Origin: Epichloe hybrida
Lineage: Eukaryota > Ascomycota > Sordariomycetes > Hypocreales > Clavicipitaceae
Assembly: GCA_019022495.1 (NCBI GenBank)
Contig: JAFEKR010000015.1
Location: forward strand, 620,001-684,000
Direction: 5' to 3'
Length of the DNA stretch: 64,000 nucleotides
In this document: piece after piece, positions 34,968 to 46,174 of the stretch
Layout of the letters: each line of letters starts with the position of its first letter
Numbering within the stretch: the first letter of the stretch is position 1
Program-made: the position numbers and the translations under genes
Notes under the pieces: generated by a model
What the model saw: only the letters and a program-made list of their open reading frames with translations
The model's database searches: none
What the model was told of the DNA's origin: nothing

Positions 34968-35315
34968 TTGGTGCGCGAATTACGAGACTACCTACGTAAG
35001 AATGGCGTCTATATTATTCAAAATCAAAGCAGTAAGATCGTTAAATTGTTAATTCAAGTCCTTAAAGAAGAAATAATATTACAGTGGCCTAAAAATAAAA
35101 TCATAAAGCAAATTACTATAGGCAAATTCCTCTCTTTAAATAATCCCGCCCTTAAAAGCCCTCTAATCACAAGCCCTTTAATTCACACTACCCTTATTAA
35201 TTACCCTTTAGTATATAACCCTCCTATATATAATCCCCTAATTAATAACCCTTATAATCCCGCTTCAAACAACCCTCTAGCTACACAACCACCTCTAAGA
35301 AAAAACACACCTTAA
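34968..35315 (+). pseudogene. G gag fragment, 115 codons open
   Basis: Reads RELRDYLRKNGVY followed by a helix-rich part, then a Pro/Asn-rich run of 'NPL' repeats (residues about 70-110) before a TAA. It lies in gag position between the 5' LTR and the zinc knuckle. I see no catalytic motif. Gag would form the particle shell. The Met is likely internal or accidental. Confidence 0.6.
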
Positions 35316-38300
35316 CCCCTGATAAATCTAACAATTCCGCTAATTATCCTAGAACAACCAATTTAATAAATAACCCTAGCTATATAAATAGTAATAATCC
35401 TATCTAAAGATTAAATTATAAGAAAGATCTTAGAACTTATGAAAAGCTATAAGGATAACAACCATTACAGCGGGAAAATATATAACTTCCTCACGCTAAA
35501 AGTTAACTTATTCTAGAACAAATATAACAAACTAAATCTCCCGTGGGAATACATACATAAGGCTCTTCCTATTATGCTTTTAGGTAATGCTAAATAGTAT
35601 TACCTTAATTATCTAGCAAACAAAGGCTTCACATATAAACAAATAGTTAATAATGTTTATTAGTGATTTAAGACAGAAAGCAACTAGTAGTTCTATCGCT
35701 AAGAATAGAATAGTATAACGCTTAGGAACATTATCGCTACTAATCCAGATAAATCTAAGCTAGATTATCTTGAGATTTTACTTATAACCCTTAAACGTAT
35801 CTACAGAGGACTCTTTCCCTTATTAATAGTTAATATAAAACTCTATTATTAGACCCTAAGCGCAATTTCTAGTGTTCTAGAATGCAAGCAAGCTAAATAT
35901 AATCATTCACCTAGCTTTAAAGGACTTACTAGAGACCTCCGCAAATCAATCTCTATTGCTAAAGCTAATAAATCAGCTACCTAATTCAATTAAAGCACTG
36001 TTAGTACCACTAATACTAACGAATTAGAGGTAATATTCATAGACTACTATTATAATTAACTATATAATTAATAAGGTTAAGGCAAAGGCTATGGTTACTA
36101 TAACTAAGGCTATAACTATAGTAAATGCTATATTTATAACAAGAACGGATACTAGTTAATAAACCATCTAGAGAAAGACTGAAAGGAGGTAAAAGAACGT
36201 TAGTAGAAAAACAAGAGACACTAATCACCGCTAATAGAGAAAAAGTATTAGGTATTCCTTACGGCCTATAAAGGCTAAGTATCTAAAGAAGCTAATAACC
36301 TTACTAATGGAGTATAGGAATTAGCTAAAACCTTTGTTAAATCTAATAATAATAAAGATAAGAATAATAATACTAAAGAGACCTTCACATTAAAGTTTAA
36401 CTAGCTAAGTATTACATAATTCTTTATATTAGGACTTTAACTAGATAATAGTAACGTTATTAATATCCTAAGAGATAAATCATTTAAGCACGCATACCTT
36501 AAGCATAATCCCTTTAATAATATGAAAACCTCTTATATTTTAGAGAAATATTACTCTAAAGAAGTTTTCTAAGGGATAATGCCTAATATAGGAGCCTTAG
36601 GTGTTTTAACGGCTAGAATTAGATAAGTATAAGCTTTGCTAAGATTAATGCTATTACTAAAGATTAAACTAACTCTAGAGAAGATAATCAAATTTAGTGC
36701 TAGAAACGTAATTATAAGGGGAGTAGTTAACGTACTAACGGAGCTAGGTAATATCCCTTTTTATGTAATTAACACATATATGCCTTTCTTATTTTCTTTA
36801 GATAATATAGATAGGTTATACGTTAAAGTAAACAACCTCGCAAACGTATTAATCCAAGATAATAAGATAGTCCTTATTATTAGGAAATAGGGATATCTTT
36901 GGTAGACTCTAGAAGCTAGAGAAACAGTAGCTTTCTACCTATTAGAAACAGAACTCCGTTAATTATATTAATGATTTAGTCACTTATTAGTTAAACGGCT
37001 TACGAAGATACTAAACTAAGCTAGCCATGATATTAAAGCAAAGGCTATTAAATGATTAACTAAAATTTGCTACTATTATTAAATAAATAGAAAGGCCCTA
37101 GGCAGATTCAAGTTTATAATCAAAGACAACCATAAGTTTAACTATAAGATTATAGTTAATATTATTTAAATTAATAGATAACCTGTTCTTTATGTTATTG
37201 ATTTTATAACCTTGTTTTAAGTAGCCTAGTTCCTTAATCTAAACAAGTAGAAGGCACGTAACATTTAGAACGCCCTACGTGAATGCTAGATTAACACCTA
37301 CCTTAGTCCACTAGAATAGATTATTTATAATGCTAGAAAGAACTTTACATTAGCAGAATTTAAGCATTATGTATAATTATTATTAATTAAGATTAATAAA
37401 GTTCTAGTTAAGGCCCATAATAGCATTAGAAAAGTTAAACACTATTACGGACTATTATAGCGAGCCTATACAATCATTACAGACTCTATAGGTTAAGATC
37501 TTACGCCTAAGCAATGACTTCAAATAGCTATAAAAGCTATGAATAACTTAGCAGGCCCTAATAGTCTTATCCCTATAATTCTTATCTTTAGTGCATATTT
37601 ACAAATAACTAATAAGTCACTGCTAAGTGTATCTATTATTTAATAAGCTAAAGTAATCCGTAAAGCCACTAATAAAGTCTAACGACTTCTAGTAAAGTAA
37701 TAGGTTTATAATGCTTTAAGAACCCGAAATAGCCTAGATACGCTGCTAACACACTAACTTCCACTATAGTTAGATATATACGTCTAGAGAGAGAAAGATA
37801 GATAGCACGGCCCCTATAAGCTTCTTACTACTAATAGAGAAACCTATACCCTTTAAATGCCCTGTGGACTAATAAGATTCTAATTAATAGTTATTAAACT
37901 ATACTATTATAACCTGTACTATACTAAAGAACTTCATAAGTTAATATCTAGAGGCAAAAACCAAGCTATAGATATAGATAAGACCCTAATAATTAAAGAG
38001 ATTATCCTAGAAGCTTTAGAAATAAACAAGAAACTCCTATAGCCTAAGAGAAAGCATAGAAGACTATAAAAGAAGCTTATAGTTTAATTTAATCTTATAG
38101 GAACGGAATACATAGTAACTATATACTTAGTAAATAAAGACTAAGAAGAGGTATTAATAGAGAAACTTATGGCTAATAGCAAGTTAAGCGTAGCATTTAT
38201 TATAGCAAAGAAAGAAGCTAATTAGGATCTAGCCCTTTAATTACATTAAGAAGGAAAGATTATAACCCTAGGCAAGCCCTTTAAGCTATTAGATTAGATT

Positions 38301-40153
38301 AAGATTAATACTTTGTAAGCACGTAACGTATTTAGATTTACGCTATTCAATCCTACTAAGCATAGTAACAAGAGACTCTTTAAATCTTGTATAGTAAAAG
38401 AAATCAAAGGCAAGGGAACAGCTATGCTATATAAGAAGTCACGACTTATAATTTAAGGGATAAATAACAAAGGGAAGGAATTCATCCTAACCCAATCCCT
38501 AACGATCTAAAGATTAAGCTAATGATTGATTATCGCGATCGCACTATCGCTTAGATCCAGAGGAATTATCCTATGGATTCAAGACATCACGTAAGCTTAT
38601 ATATAATTAAAAACGTAACTTATAAGATTAATTATCGCTATATTACCTAAGCAGATAGCATATCTATTCCCTAAAGGAACTGTTATAGAAGTTATTAAAC
38701 CTTTATACAGAATCATAGAAGCTAGAACCTACTAGTTCGCAACCTACTTCTGCTATTACAAAGAAATACTTAAGATAATAACCTCATCCTATAACCTATA
38801 CTTACTAATCACGGAAGAGAATAACAATAACCTCTTTAGAGTAGTTAGTATGCAGACTAATAATACGCTAGGCCTTAGTGACTAGGATTTCTACGACCTT
38901 AAAGAGAAGGAACTATAGAAGGCAAATTTCTTAGTAAAGCTAAAGCAGAAGCTATTAGCTAAGAATCCCCTTATCTTTAACAGTTATATCCTTACCTAGA
39001 ACGCTAATAATTTAATAGAACTACGTTAGAAAGGCTAGAGCAAGAAGATTAGGCAGATTAACCTGCAATTGCTGACTGTAAAACAAGATTACGTTAAACA
39101 ATAAGCATAAGGAAGTTATATTATAACTATCTATTAACCTAAAGCCCTTTACAACCTCTTAATCATAGCATAACATCAAGATCTAACTCCTAATGATATA
39201 ACTTGATTAAATAAGCGACTTAACTAGCAGATCTGACATTAAGACTAAGGCCTATATTATATCCCTCTAGACCTTAAGAATACGAAGTTGTTTATGTTTA
39301 TGGATAGATCCCTTGCTAACAATAAAGATCTAAGTTCCTAGATAGGATACATAATTATTATTAGTAATAAAGAGGCAAAAGATAACATATTTACCTTAAA
39401 AGGTAACATCATTACGTACAGCTTAACAAAGAGCAAGCATATAACCTATAGCGCCCTTGCTTCCAAACTATACTCAATAGTACAAGGTGCTAATATAGCC
39501 TATACAATCGCCACGACTCTTAATATAATCACGGACTAATTAAAAATCAACCGCATCCCTACGATCATCTATACGGATTCTTTTTTATTATATAAGTATC
39601 TTATAAAGCTAGGCTTTATAAAGGAGAAGCGCCTTATGATTAACATCATAGCACTTCGGCAATCATATAAGCAATAAGAGATTTACAAAGTACAATAGAT
39701 TAACGGTAATAATAACCTTACTAACGTAATAACAAAGGCATCCCTAAACAAGAGCCTTAAGACCTTTATTAACTCAAACAAAGCCATAATTTAAGTTAAA
39801 GGCTAGGTAAAGAGACTAGAGACTAGATAAGATTAATAAGAGTCTGGTCTAACTATAGCTAAGCTAATAAGAAGCCCTTATTTTATTTCCCTGTATTCAC
39901 TTATATTTATTTCAAACAATCCTAATTTTTATTGCGTTTTTTAAGCTTTTAAAGCTCCTAATTAAGCCCGCTTTCTAATCCGCGGATTAAGCAATTTTCT
40001 TTGCATTACATTATTAACCAATGGGGAGTCCGAATTTAACATCAGACCCACTTATCCTTACACAGGCTTATTTCATTTATATACTTACTAATTCCCTCTT
40101 TTAGTATTAGATTTATCCTACCCTACTTTCTTCCTAAAAAGAGAAGTTACTAG
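35316..40153 (+). pseudogene. G gag-pol remainder (zinc knuckle, PR, IN, RT, RNase H)
   Basis: Zinc knuckle about 36128-36190, KCYIYNKNGY then a stop, a CCHC with Cys changed to Tyr. Protease 36565-36900: PNIGA at the active site (Asp to Asn) followed by an open 84-codon stretch (36636-36890) containing TYMPFLFSLDNIDRLYVKV. Integrase about 37070-37900, with a core segment CWINTYLSPLE and NARKNF (D to N). RT about 38290-39000, with the box at 38856-38864 reading Q-T-N-N-T. RNase H about 39390-39840, with IIYTDSFLLYKYLIKLG (39564-39614), in which, unusually, the catalytic Asp of TDS is preserved. Stops are frequent, so no product. Confidence 0.8.
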
Positions 40154-40384
40154 TATTATAATAACTAGGTTAACATTAGGTTAACCACTAGGAAAGTAGA
40201 GCATATGTAGCAACGCCACACTATAATTAGCCACACCTGTACGCGAGGCACACACGTGACTTGCGTCCCCCTTTTCTTATGGCTACATAACGCTGTAAAT
40301 AGCTTCAATCCTTAGACCTTATTATATCATTAAACCTGACCCTACGTTGCACTAGTGTATACCAATCCCTTGGTGTAACCAACA
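40154..40384 (+). repeat. G 3' LTR
   Basis: 231 bp. Starts TATTATAATAACTAGG where the 5' copy has TGTTGCGACAACCGGG, so nearly every CpG, CpA and TpG at this end has been changed; the last 60 bp are almost untouched. A strong within-LTR gradient. Confidence 0.9.
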
Positions 40385-40735
40385 CCTATCTTTAAGCTTT
40401 AATTTGCTATATATAAAACTTTTGTACAACCTCTAGATAAAGAGAAAATCGTTATTAAAGATAGCTATAGGGTAAGTTATGTGTAGGGTAACCTACTTAT
40501 GTCACCCTAGCTTACGTTACCCTAGCTTACCTAATTACTAGTAGCGTGGTTATAGCTACACTTGTAGCCATAACGCAATTGACTAATTAGTCATCCACAT
40601 AGTCGGTCGCAGCCATTGACAGCTGCCCTCGCGACCGTTGACAGCTGCAGTGCAGCTGTTAGACTTGCAAAGCAAGCTAGTAATAAGAAGGTTCTTTAAC
40701 TAGAAAAGGGCTAAAAATAGGTCTTATTTTTAACA

Positions 40736-41452
40736 ATAGTAAATAACCTTAAAGAAGTAGTAAACTAAGAAGAATTTAGATTTTAAACTCTTAAAGAAAT
40801 TAAAGAGGCTAGGAAGAAGTATATAGGCTTCTAAAAGAACCTATAGAATAAAGAGTTTTTCTATAATCTACTAGATAATAGTAATGTTAGAACTAGGTAA
40901 CCTACCCTATTACCTTGTTTGTTAGTATAATTACTATTAAAAGGATTAATAAGCTAGACTCCCTTAGGAAGACTAAGTTAATCCTCTCTAGGAAGGCCTA
41001 GCTAATCTCCCCTAGGAAGGTTAATTAACCTAGAGTTAAGACTACCTAAGAATACTATTTATAAGTATTTATAGGTAACTCCCCTACCTATACCTTTACT
41101 AGAGGTAAGTTAATAGTATTACCCTAGTAATACTACTAATAATGCCCCTAAGTAGGAGAGTTACTAATAGAGGTAACCTATGCTATCTAGGGCTAGTAGT
41201 GCCCTTGTTAGTATAGCTTAAAGAGCTATAATTTCTCCTTCCTAATATAAGGAAGAGAAGGATTAGAGGGAATAATAAGCCCTAAGGGTGCTGCCTATAA
41301 AGCTACCCTCTTACTTCCTAAAGACCTTACTACCCTTTTTATAAATATAAAGGGAAATACTTAGAGGACCCCTATAGACTTAAAGACCTTTGCTAAAGTA
41401 AATTATTAACCTATCTAAGGTATACCTTAAAGAATAACTCTATAGTGCTAAT
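40736..41452 (+). pseudogene. B gag fragment, plus strand
   Basis: 717 bp matching the B gag region (44413 onward in outer B and about 47020-47732 in inner B). It begins exactly at the end of the D LTR and ends at the hAT2 insertion (left duplication GTGCTAAT, 41445-41452). The gag core here is stop-rich; nothing can be expressed. Confidence 0.85.
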
Positions 41453-43260
41453 CAGAGCATTGTTGTATTGTATTGTATTGTATTTTTTGGCCCTTCGATG
41501 TTGTCAGGGGCACGGAGGCTAGGGAGTCACGGACAGGACGGTCACATGATGGAGCCCTCGGATAAGCCCCGGATCGCACAGATAACTAAGTAGCTGCTAG
41601 GTAGCTACGTGCACGTAGTAGGGTATTTAGATAAGGACTGCCTATAAGAGTTATAGGAGGTTAGAGTTTAAGACCTTTATACACCCACCCCTAAGTAGCA
41701 GCTCTCTAGCTACGACTAAGAGTCTTAGCCTTCACTCCGTTTGTATCTCTCCTACCACAGTCGTGACAGATGTATTGTATTGTATTGTATTGCCCTATGT
41801 ATTGTATTGTGTATTGTATTGTATTAAAAATACAATACAATACAATACAATACATACAATACAATGTATTGTTAGGGAAAATTAAAAGTGGGGTCTTATA
41901 TAAATTTATTATATAGTAGTTTTTTTAAGTAATCTAATTATAGTAACCTTAATTTTATATACAATTTAGTTATTTATTTAAAAATCTATAAAGTTTTAGC
42001 TTATTTAGAAAAGTAAGCTTATTTTAAATATATAATATCTTAGTAATATTCTTTCATATCTATTTTAAAGAATGCTTTTTTCTTAATATATTAAGGGTCC
42101 TCCTATGCTTATATCTATTTTCTATAATTTATTATAATTATTTATTTTATAAAAATACATTATAATACAATACAATACAATACATTACAATACAATACAA
42201 TACAATACAATGTATTATTAAAAAGGTAAGGTAGTATATATACTTATTATATAGTAGATTTTTAAAATAATCTAAATAAGATATCCTTAAATTTTTATAC
42301 TATTTAGGTATTTAGTTATAGAATTATAAAGTTTAGCTAATTTAGACTATTAAGCTATATATATATATAGGGTAGCTATAAATAGTATTATCTAGGCTTA
42401 ACTTATAGTAATATTTATTCTTTATATTTTAAAGGTTATCTTATCTTTCTAGCTTTTTTTTTAAGATTTACTATACGTTTTAATATAGTTTTTTTGCTTT
42501 AAATATAATATTTACCCTAAAGAAATAATTTATAATTCTAAATAAATAAGATTAAAACTCTAATAAAAATATACTTATATATATAAGGAATTTATTATAA
42601 AGAGAAAATTAACACTTATTTAATAAATACTTCTTTTACTATTAAGCTATTTTATTATAATTATAATAAATTATATTAGCTTTTAACCTTTTTTAAACTA
42701 AAAGAGAAGGAAAAAACCTAGGAAAAGTTTATAAAGAAAGGTTAAAATATTATATAAAGAATAATTATAATATATATACTATTTTTTTTAATATTAAGTA
42801 AATAAAAAAATAAGCTTTAAAAGTAAGTTTAATTATTTATATTACTTTTAGCTTACTTACTCAGTTATAAAGTGTTTTTAAAAGTGGATCTAAAAGTGGA
42901 TCCTACTAGTTTTACTATAAACCTAGTATTATCTCTTTACTTAGTTATATAACTTTAGCTAAGAAGAGAAGGATATATAAAAGTGGGTCTAAAAGTGGAC
43001 CCTATTAGTTATACAGTATACTATAAACCTAGTATTATCTCTTTACTTAGTTATATAATTCTAGCTAAAAAAACATATATATAAAAATGGGTCTAAAAGT
43101 GGGTCTTATTAGTTATACTATAAATATAGTAATCTCTTTACTTAGTTATGTAATTTAAGTTTAAAAGAGAGAAATATACTTAAGTAAGTCTTATAGTTAT
43201 ATTAGAACTTACTTTTTATTAGTATAAAATTATAAATAGTATAATATTAAAAAACATAAA
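41453..43260. mobile_element. hAT-like element, copy 2, truncated at the right by outer B
   Basis: Starts with the same terminal repeat CAGAGCATTG and is the reverse orientation of hAT1. It contains the pentamer arrays (41464-41490, 41769-41880, 42158-42215), the uninterrupted LINE target site (about 42560-42600) and the 98-bp tandem region (about 42880-43170). It stops at 43260, where the outer B LTR begins, so B inserted into it; its other end would lie beyond the window. The left 8 bp, GTGCTAAT, fits the hAT preference for T at position 2 and A at position 7. Confidence 0.82.
41502..41768. mobile_element. Solo LTR of an unassigned LTR retrotransposon
   Basis: 267 bp starting TGTCAGGGGCACGG and ending CAGTCGTGACA (TG...CA with inverted TGTCA/TGACA), flanked by the perfect 5-bp duplication GATGT (41497-41501 and 41769-41773). 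The uninterrupted site is visible in hAT1 (11950-11980, complement). It matches no other LTR in the window and is GC-rich with CpA and CpG retained, so it appears young or has escaped mutation. No coding. Confidence 0.88.
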
Positions 43261-43568
43261 TGTTGGAACAAAGGTGATATCAATCGCGCGTCGCAGCCGC
43301 AATTACCTAGCAGAAGCTCAGGCCGCGCGCGGACCCCACACGTAACCTATAACCTAGCATGTTAATTAGCTAGGAAATATGGGGACACAAACGCGTAACC
43401 CCTTTTCCCTTCATGTATTATAACTTCTAGCTTTTTACCTCTCTTTTCCTAGAATCAAAATCAATTATAATAACAGATAACGTAGCCTAGAATAGATAAT
43501 TAATAATAATACTATTCTTTAGGCTTATAACTATATTACATTAAATTCAATACCCTGTGAATCTAACA
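43261..43568 (+). repeat. Outer B 5' LTR
   Basis: 308 bp, begins TGTTGGAACAAAGG and ends GTGAATCTAACA. The first 80 bp retain CpGs (TCGCGCGTCGCAGCC) and look little mutated; later parts have more TA. Followed by CTAATTAGTAATTACC, the B version of the primer-binding region. Confidence 0.9.
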
Positions 43569-44819
43569 CTAATTAGTAATTACCTTCATAAATAATCACG
43601 TAGTCTTCGAACACTATAGATTAGTAAGGTTAATTAAAAGAGGTAGCTTATCTAACAACGACTTACCCTATAAAATAGGAGGGCTATATTTAATAATTAG
43701 TTATGCTAACGGAAAGGTATAATATAGCTCTCTTCTTACTTTAGTATTAATATCTATATTTATATAGACTCTAAAACAATAAAGAAAGGTTTAATGCTAG
43801 TAGCTAAGCTATTCCCTTATCTTTTTTTGTTATGCATTCTATCACGCATTTAAAGTTAACTGCCTCGCCTTATAATCCTTTACATCCAAAACACATTACA
43901 TAATCATAGTTATACCCCTTTTCTTCTCATATTACAAGATCTACCTCCCCTAATTAATTAGAATATTAGATGCAGCTAGACTATCTAGGACCTCTAGTTA
44001 ATTTAGAGTTCCTAGTAAGACTAATAGTTATAATAATGCTATAGAAGGCGTTAAAACAGGAGATAATAATAAATACCTTAAAAAAGGAAAAACCCTTATT
44101 TACACTAACCCATACCCCTATATCTCTATAAGGCTTTAATAACATATTATAGAAGAACTACTCTAATAAATAGGAAGTTCTAAACATAAAGAGATAATAA
44201 CACCTAAGGAAATCAGTCTCTATATCCTTATAAAGACTAAACAATATAAGGAGCAAGGGTTATTTAGAAAAACACTATTCTCTAAATTTAGTAATAACTT
44301 CTACAAATAGTTAAGGGATAAATTCGCGGAAGGAAGAGACCTTTTATAAAACGGACTTTAAGACTATTTTCTTTATAACAAAGTGTACATAACTATTAGA
44401 AGAGGCACTAAGATAGTAAACAACCTTAAAGAAGTAGTAAACTAAGAAGAATTTAGATTTTAGACTCTTAAAGAAATTAAAGAGGCTAGGAAGAAGTACA
44501 TAGGCTTCTAAAAGAACCTATAGAATAAGGAGTTCTTCCGTAATCTACTAGACAACAGTAATGTTAAAACTAGGTAACCTACCCTGTCACCCTAGTTATT
44601 AGTATAATCACTATTAAAAGAATTAATAAGCTAGACTCCCCTAGGAAGACTAAGTTAATCCCCTCTAGGAAGGCCTAGTTAATCTCCCCTAGGAAGGTTA
44701 ATTAACCTGGAGTTAAGACCACCTAAGGATACTATTCACAAGTATCTATAAGTGACTCCCCTGCCTATACCTTCACCAGAGGCAAGTTAGTAGTATTACC
44801 TAAGTAACACTACTAATAA
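43569..44819 (+). pseudogene. Outer B leader and gag, part 1
   Basis: Leader then gag. From about 43960 the frame is a Copia-type gag with helix-rich text interrupted by stops (for example VCKDSLRPLVN-like words are not preserved). It is interrupted by the D solo LTR after 44819. The same region in inner B is 46175-47400. Capsid role inferred from position and from the zinc knuckle downstream at about 60000. Confidence 0.65.
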
Positions 44820-45382
44820 TATTGAAATGTAGGGAGCTAGTTGCTAGCTGGCAACAGCTGTATAGGTGCAAGCTCTACGGTCGGGGACCAATAGGGCTGC
44901 AACGTTGAATCAATCAACGCAACGCAACGGAAGGTTGTGGCAGTTATTAACTAATAGAATTCAATTTAGATCACTTTTATGATATCTTATAGAGCAATAG
45001 AATTGATTTTAGATACGTTGTACGGGCAATGCGGCTGTTGTTGGTTGAGAGGACTAGCTATCTAGCTAGTTGAAAAGATCTTCTTCCTCTCATAGACCTA
45101 CCGACCGTATCGGTGGATCCGGGCCGCCAACGGGGTCTTACGGGCCACTTTTGATTTTCCGCAAAATTCATTTGTATGTAAAAACCAAAAAATCGACTCA
45201 CCACCATACTAGCTAGCAACCCGTATGCACCAACTTTTGGTCCAAAAAATAACCTTGCATAAAGAGAAAGCCCTATCTTTAAGCTTCAATTTGCTATATG
45301 TGAAACTTTTGTACGACCTCTAGATAAAGAGAAAATCGTTGTCAAAGATAGCTATAGGGTAAGTTATGTGTAGGGTAACCTG

Positions 45383-45412
45383 CTTACGTCACCCTAGCTT
45401 ACGTCACCCTAG
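45383..45412. promoter_or_regulatory. Tandem TTACGTCA sites in the D LTR
   Basis: CTTACGTCACCCTAG occurs twice head to tail. TTACGTCA is close to the ATF/CREB-type bZIP site (TGACGTCA/TGACGTAA). Position within an LTR suits an enhancer, but function is untested; partly mutated in the other copies. Confidence 0.35.
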
Positions 45413-45496
45413 CTTACCTAATTACTAGTGGCGTGGTTGTAGCCACACTTGCAGCCACAACGCAATTGACTAATTAGTCATCCACACGGTCGGTCG

Positions 45497-45566
45497 CAGC
45501 TGTTGACAGCTGCGACGCAGCCATTGACAGCTGCCCTCGCGACCGTTGACAGCTGCAGTGCAGCTG
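45497..45566. promoter_or_regulatory. Cluster of five CAGCTG palindromes in the D LTR
   Basis: CAGCTG at 45497, 45507, 45528, 45550 and 45561, four preceded by TTGA or TCG. CAGCTG is an E-box (bHLH) core; further copies lie at the opposite end of the LTR near 44850. Could be a regulatory array or remnant of TTGACAGCTGC tandem duplication. Confidence 0.4.
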
Positions 45567-45643
45567 TCAGACTTGCAAAGCAAGCTAGTAATAAGAAGGT
45601 TCTTTAACTAGAAAAGGGCTAAAAATAAGTCTTATTTTTAACA

Positions 45644-45864
45644 AATAATACCCCTAAGCAAGAGAGTTACTAATAGAGGCAACCTATGCTATCTAGGGCT
45701 AGTAATGCCCTTATTAGCATAGCTTAAAGAGCTATAATTCCTCCTTCCTAATATAAGGAAGAGAAGGATTAGAGGGAATAATAAGCCCTAAGGGCGCTAC
45801 CTATAAAGCTACCCTCTTACTTCCTAAGGACCCTACTACCCCTTTTATAAATATAAAAGGAAAC
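45644..45864 (+). pseudogene. Outer B gag, part 2
   Basis: 221 bp of gag between the D solo LTR and inner B; homologous to about 47420-47640. It ends with GAAAC (45860-45864), the left target duplication of inner B. Confidence 0.8.
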
Positions 45865-46174
45865 TGTTGGAACAAAGGTGATATCAATCGCGCGTCGCAG
45901 CCGCAATTACCTAGCAGAAGCTCGGGCCGCGCGCGGACCCCACACGTGACCCACAACCTGGCACGTTAATTAGCTAGGAAATGTAGGGACATAAACGCGT
46001 AACCCCTTTTCCCTTTATGTATTATAACTTCTAGCTTTTTACCTCTTTTTTTAAAACAACTTAAGCAATTATAACAACAGACAACGTAGCCTAGAATAGA
46101 TAATCAATGATAATACTATTCTTCAGGCTTATGACTGTATTACACATTAAATTCAATACCCTGTGAATCTAACA
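45865..46174 (+). repeat. Inner B 5' LTR
   Basis: 310 bp, TGTTGGAACAAAGG to GAATCTAACA. Lightly mutated in its first 100 bp. Followed by CTAATTAGTGATTACC, the shared primer-binding region. Confidence 0.92.

Larger units (their letters stand above)
34113..40384 (+). mobile_element. Copia family G, full length, inserted in the D 5' LTR
   Basis: 6.27 kb with 231-bp LTRs and the perfect target duplication CCTAT (34108-34112 and 40385-40389). Coding on the plus strand, gag-PR-IN-RT-RNase H, of the same lineage as B and C. It is moderately mutated: a 115-codon gag frame and an 84-codon protease frame remain open. It must be younger than D, which it interrupts. Confidence 0.93.
27347..40735 (-). 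mobile_element. Copia family D, full-length, minus strand (5' LTR split by G)
   Basis: Two D LTRs (27347-28177 and 33649-40735 with G inside) bracket a 5.5 kb internal region coding on the minus strand in the order gag-PR, IN, linker, RT, RNase H. The element is about 7.1 kb once G is removed. It is the least damaged coding element here, with several frames of 80-240 codons. The flanks are not a normal pair: the left neighbour is minus-strand B RT, the right neighbour plus-strand B gag, and the adjoining pentamers differ (ATATT, 27342-27346; ATAGT, 40736-40740). So the outer boundaries come from different insertions or a rearrangement. Confidence 0.88.
33649..40735 (-). repeat. D 5' LTR (right side), split by element G
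   Basis: Left part 33649-34112, right part 40385-40735, joined through the duplicated CCTAT. Together about 810 bp. The first bases (TTTTAAAATG) are changed from the consensus TATTGAAATG. In other D copies the sequence AAAGCCCTATCTTTAAGC is uninterrupted, confirming the site of G. Confidence 0.9.
44820..45643 (-). mobile_element. D solo LTR, copy 4, best-preserved D LTR
   Basis: 824 bp flanked by AATAA (44815-44819 and 45644-45648). The B sequence is contiguous without it (compare 47405-47425). It keeps CpG and CpA sites lost in the other D LTRs, including five CAGCTG in 45497-45566 and two CTTACGTCACCCTAG in tandem from 45383. Solo status implies LTR-LTR recombination. Confidence 0.92.

Noticed and set aside
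36037..36228. 63-codon minus-strand frame
   Set aside because: Antisense to the G zinc knuckle region.
27342..40740. ATATT/ATAGT as a target duplication of D
   Set aside because: One mismatch, and the two flanks belong to different, oppositely oriented parts of B, so they cannot be a duplication of one site.
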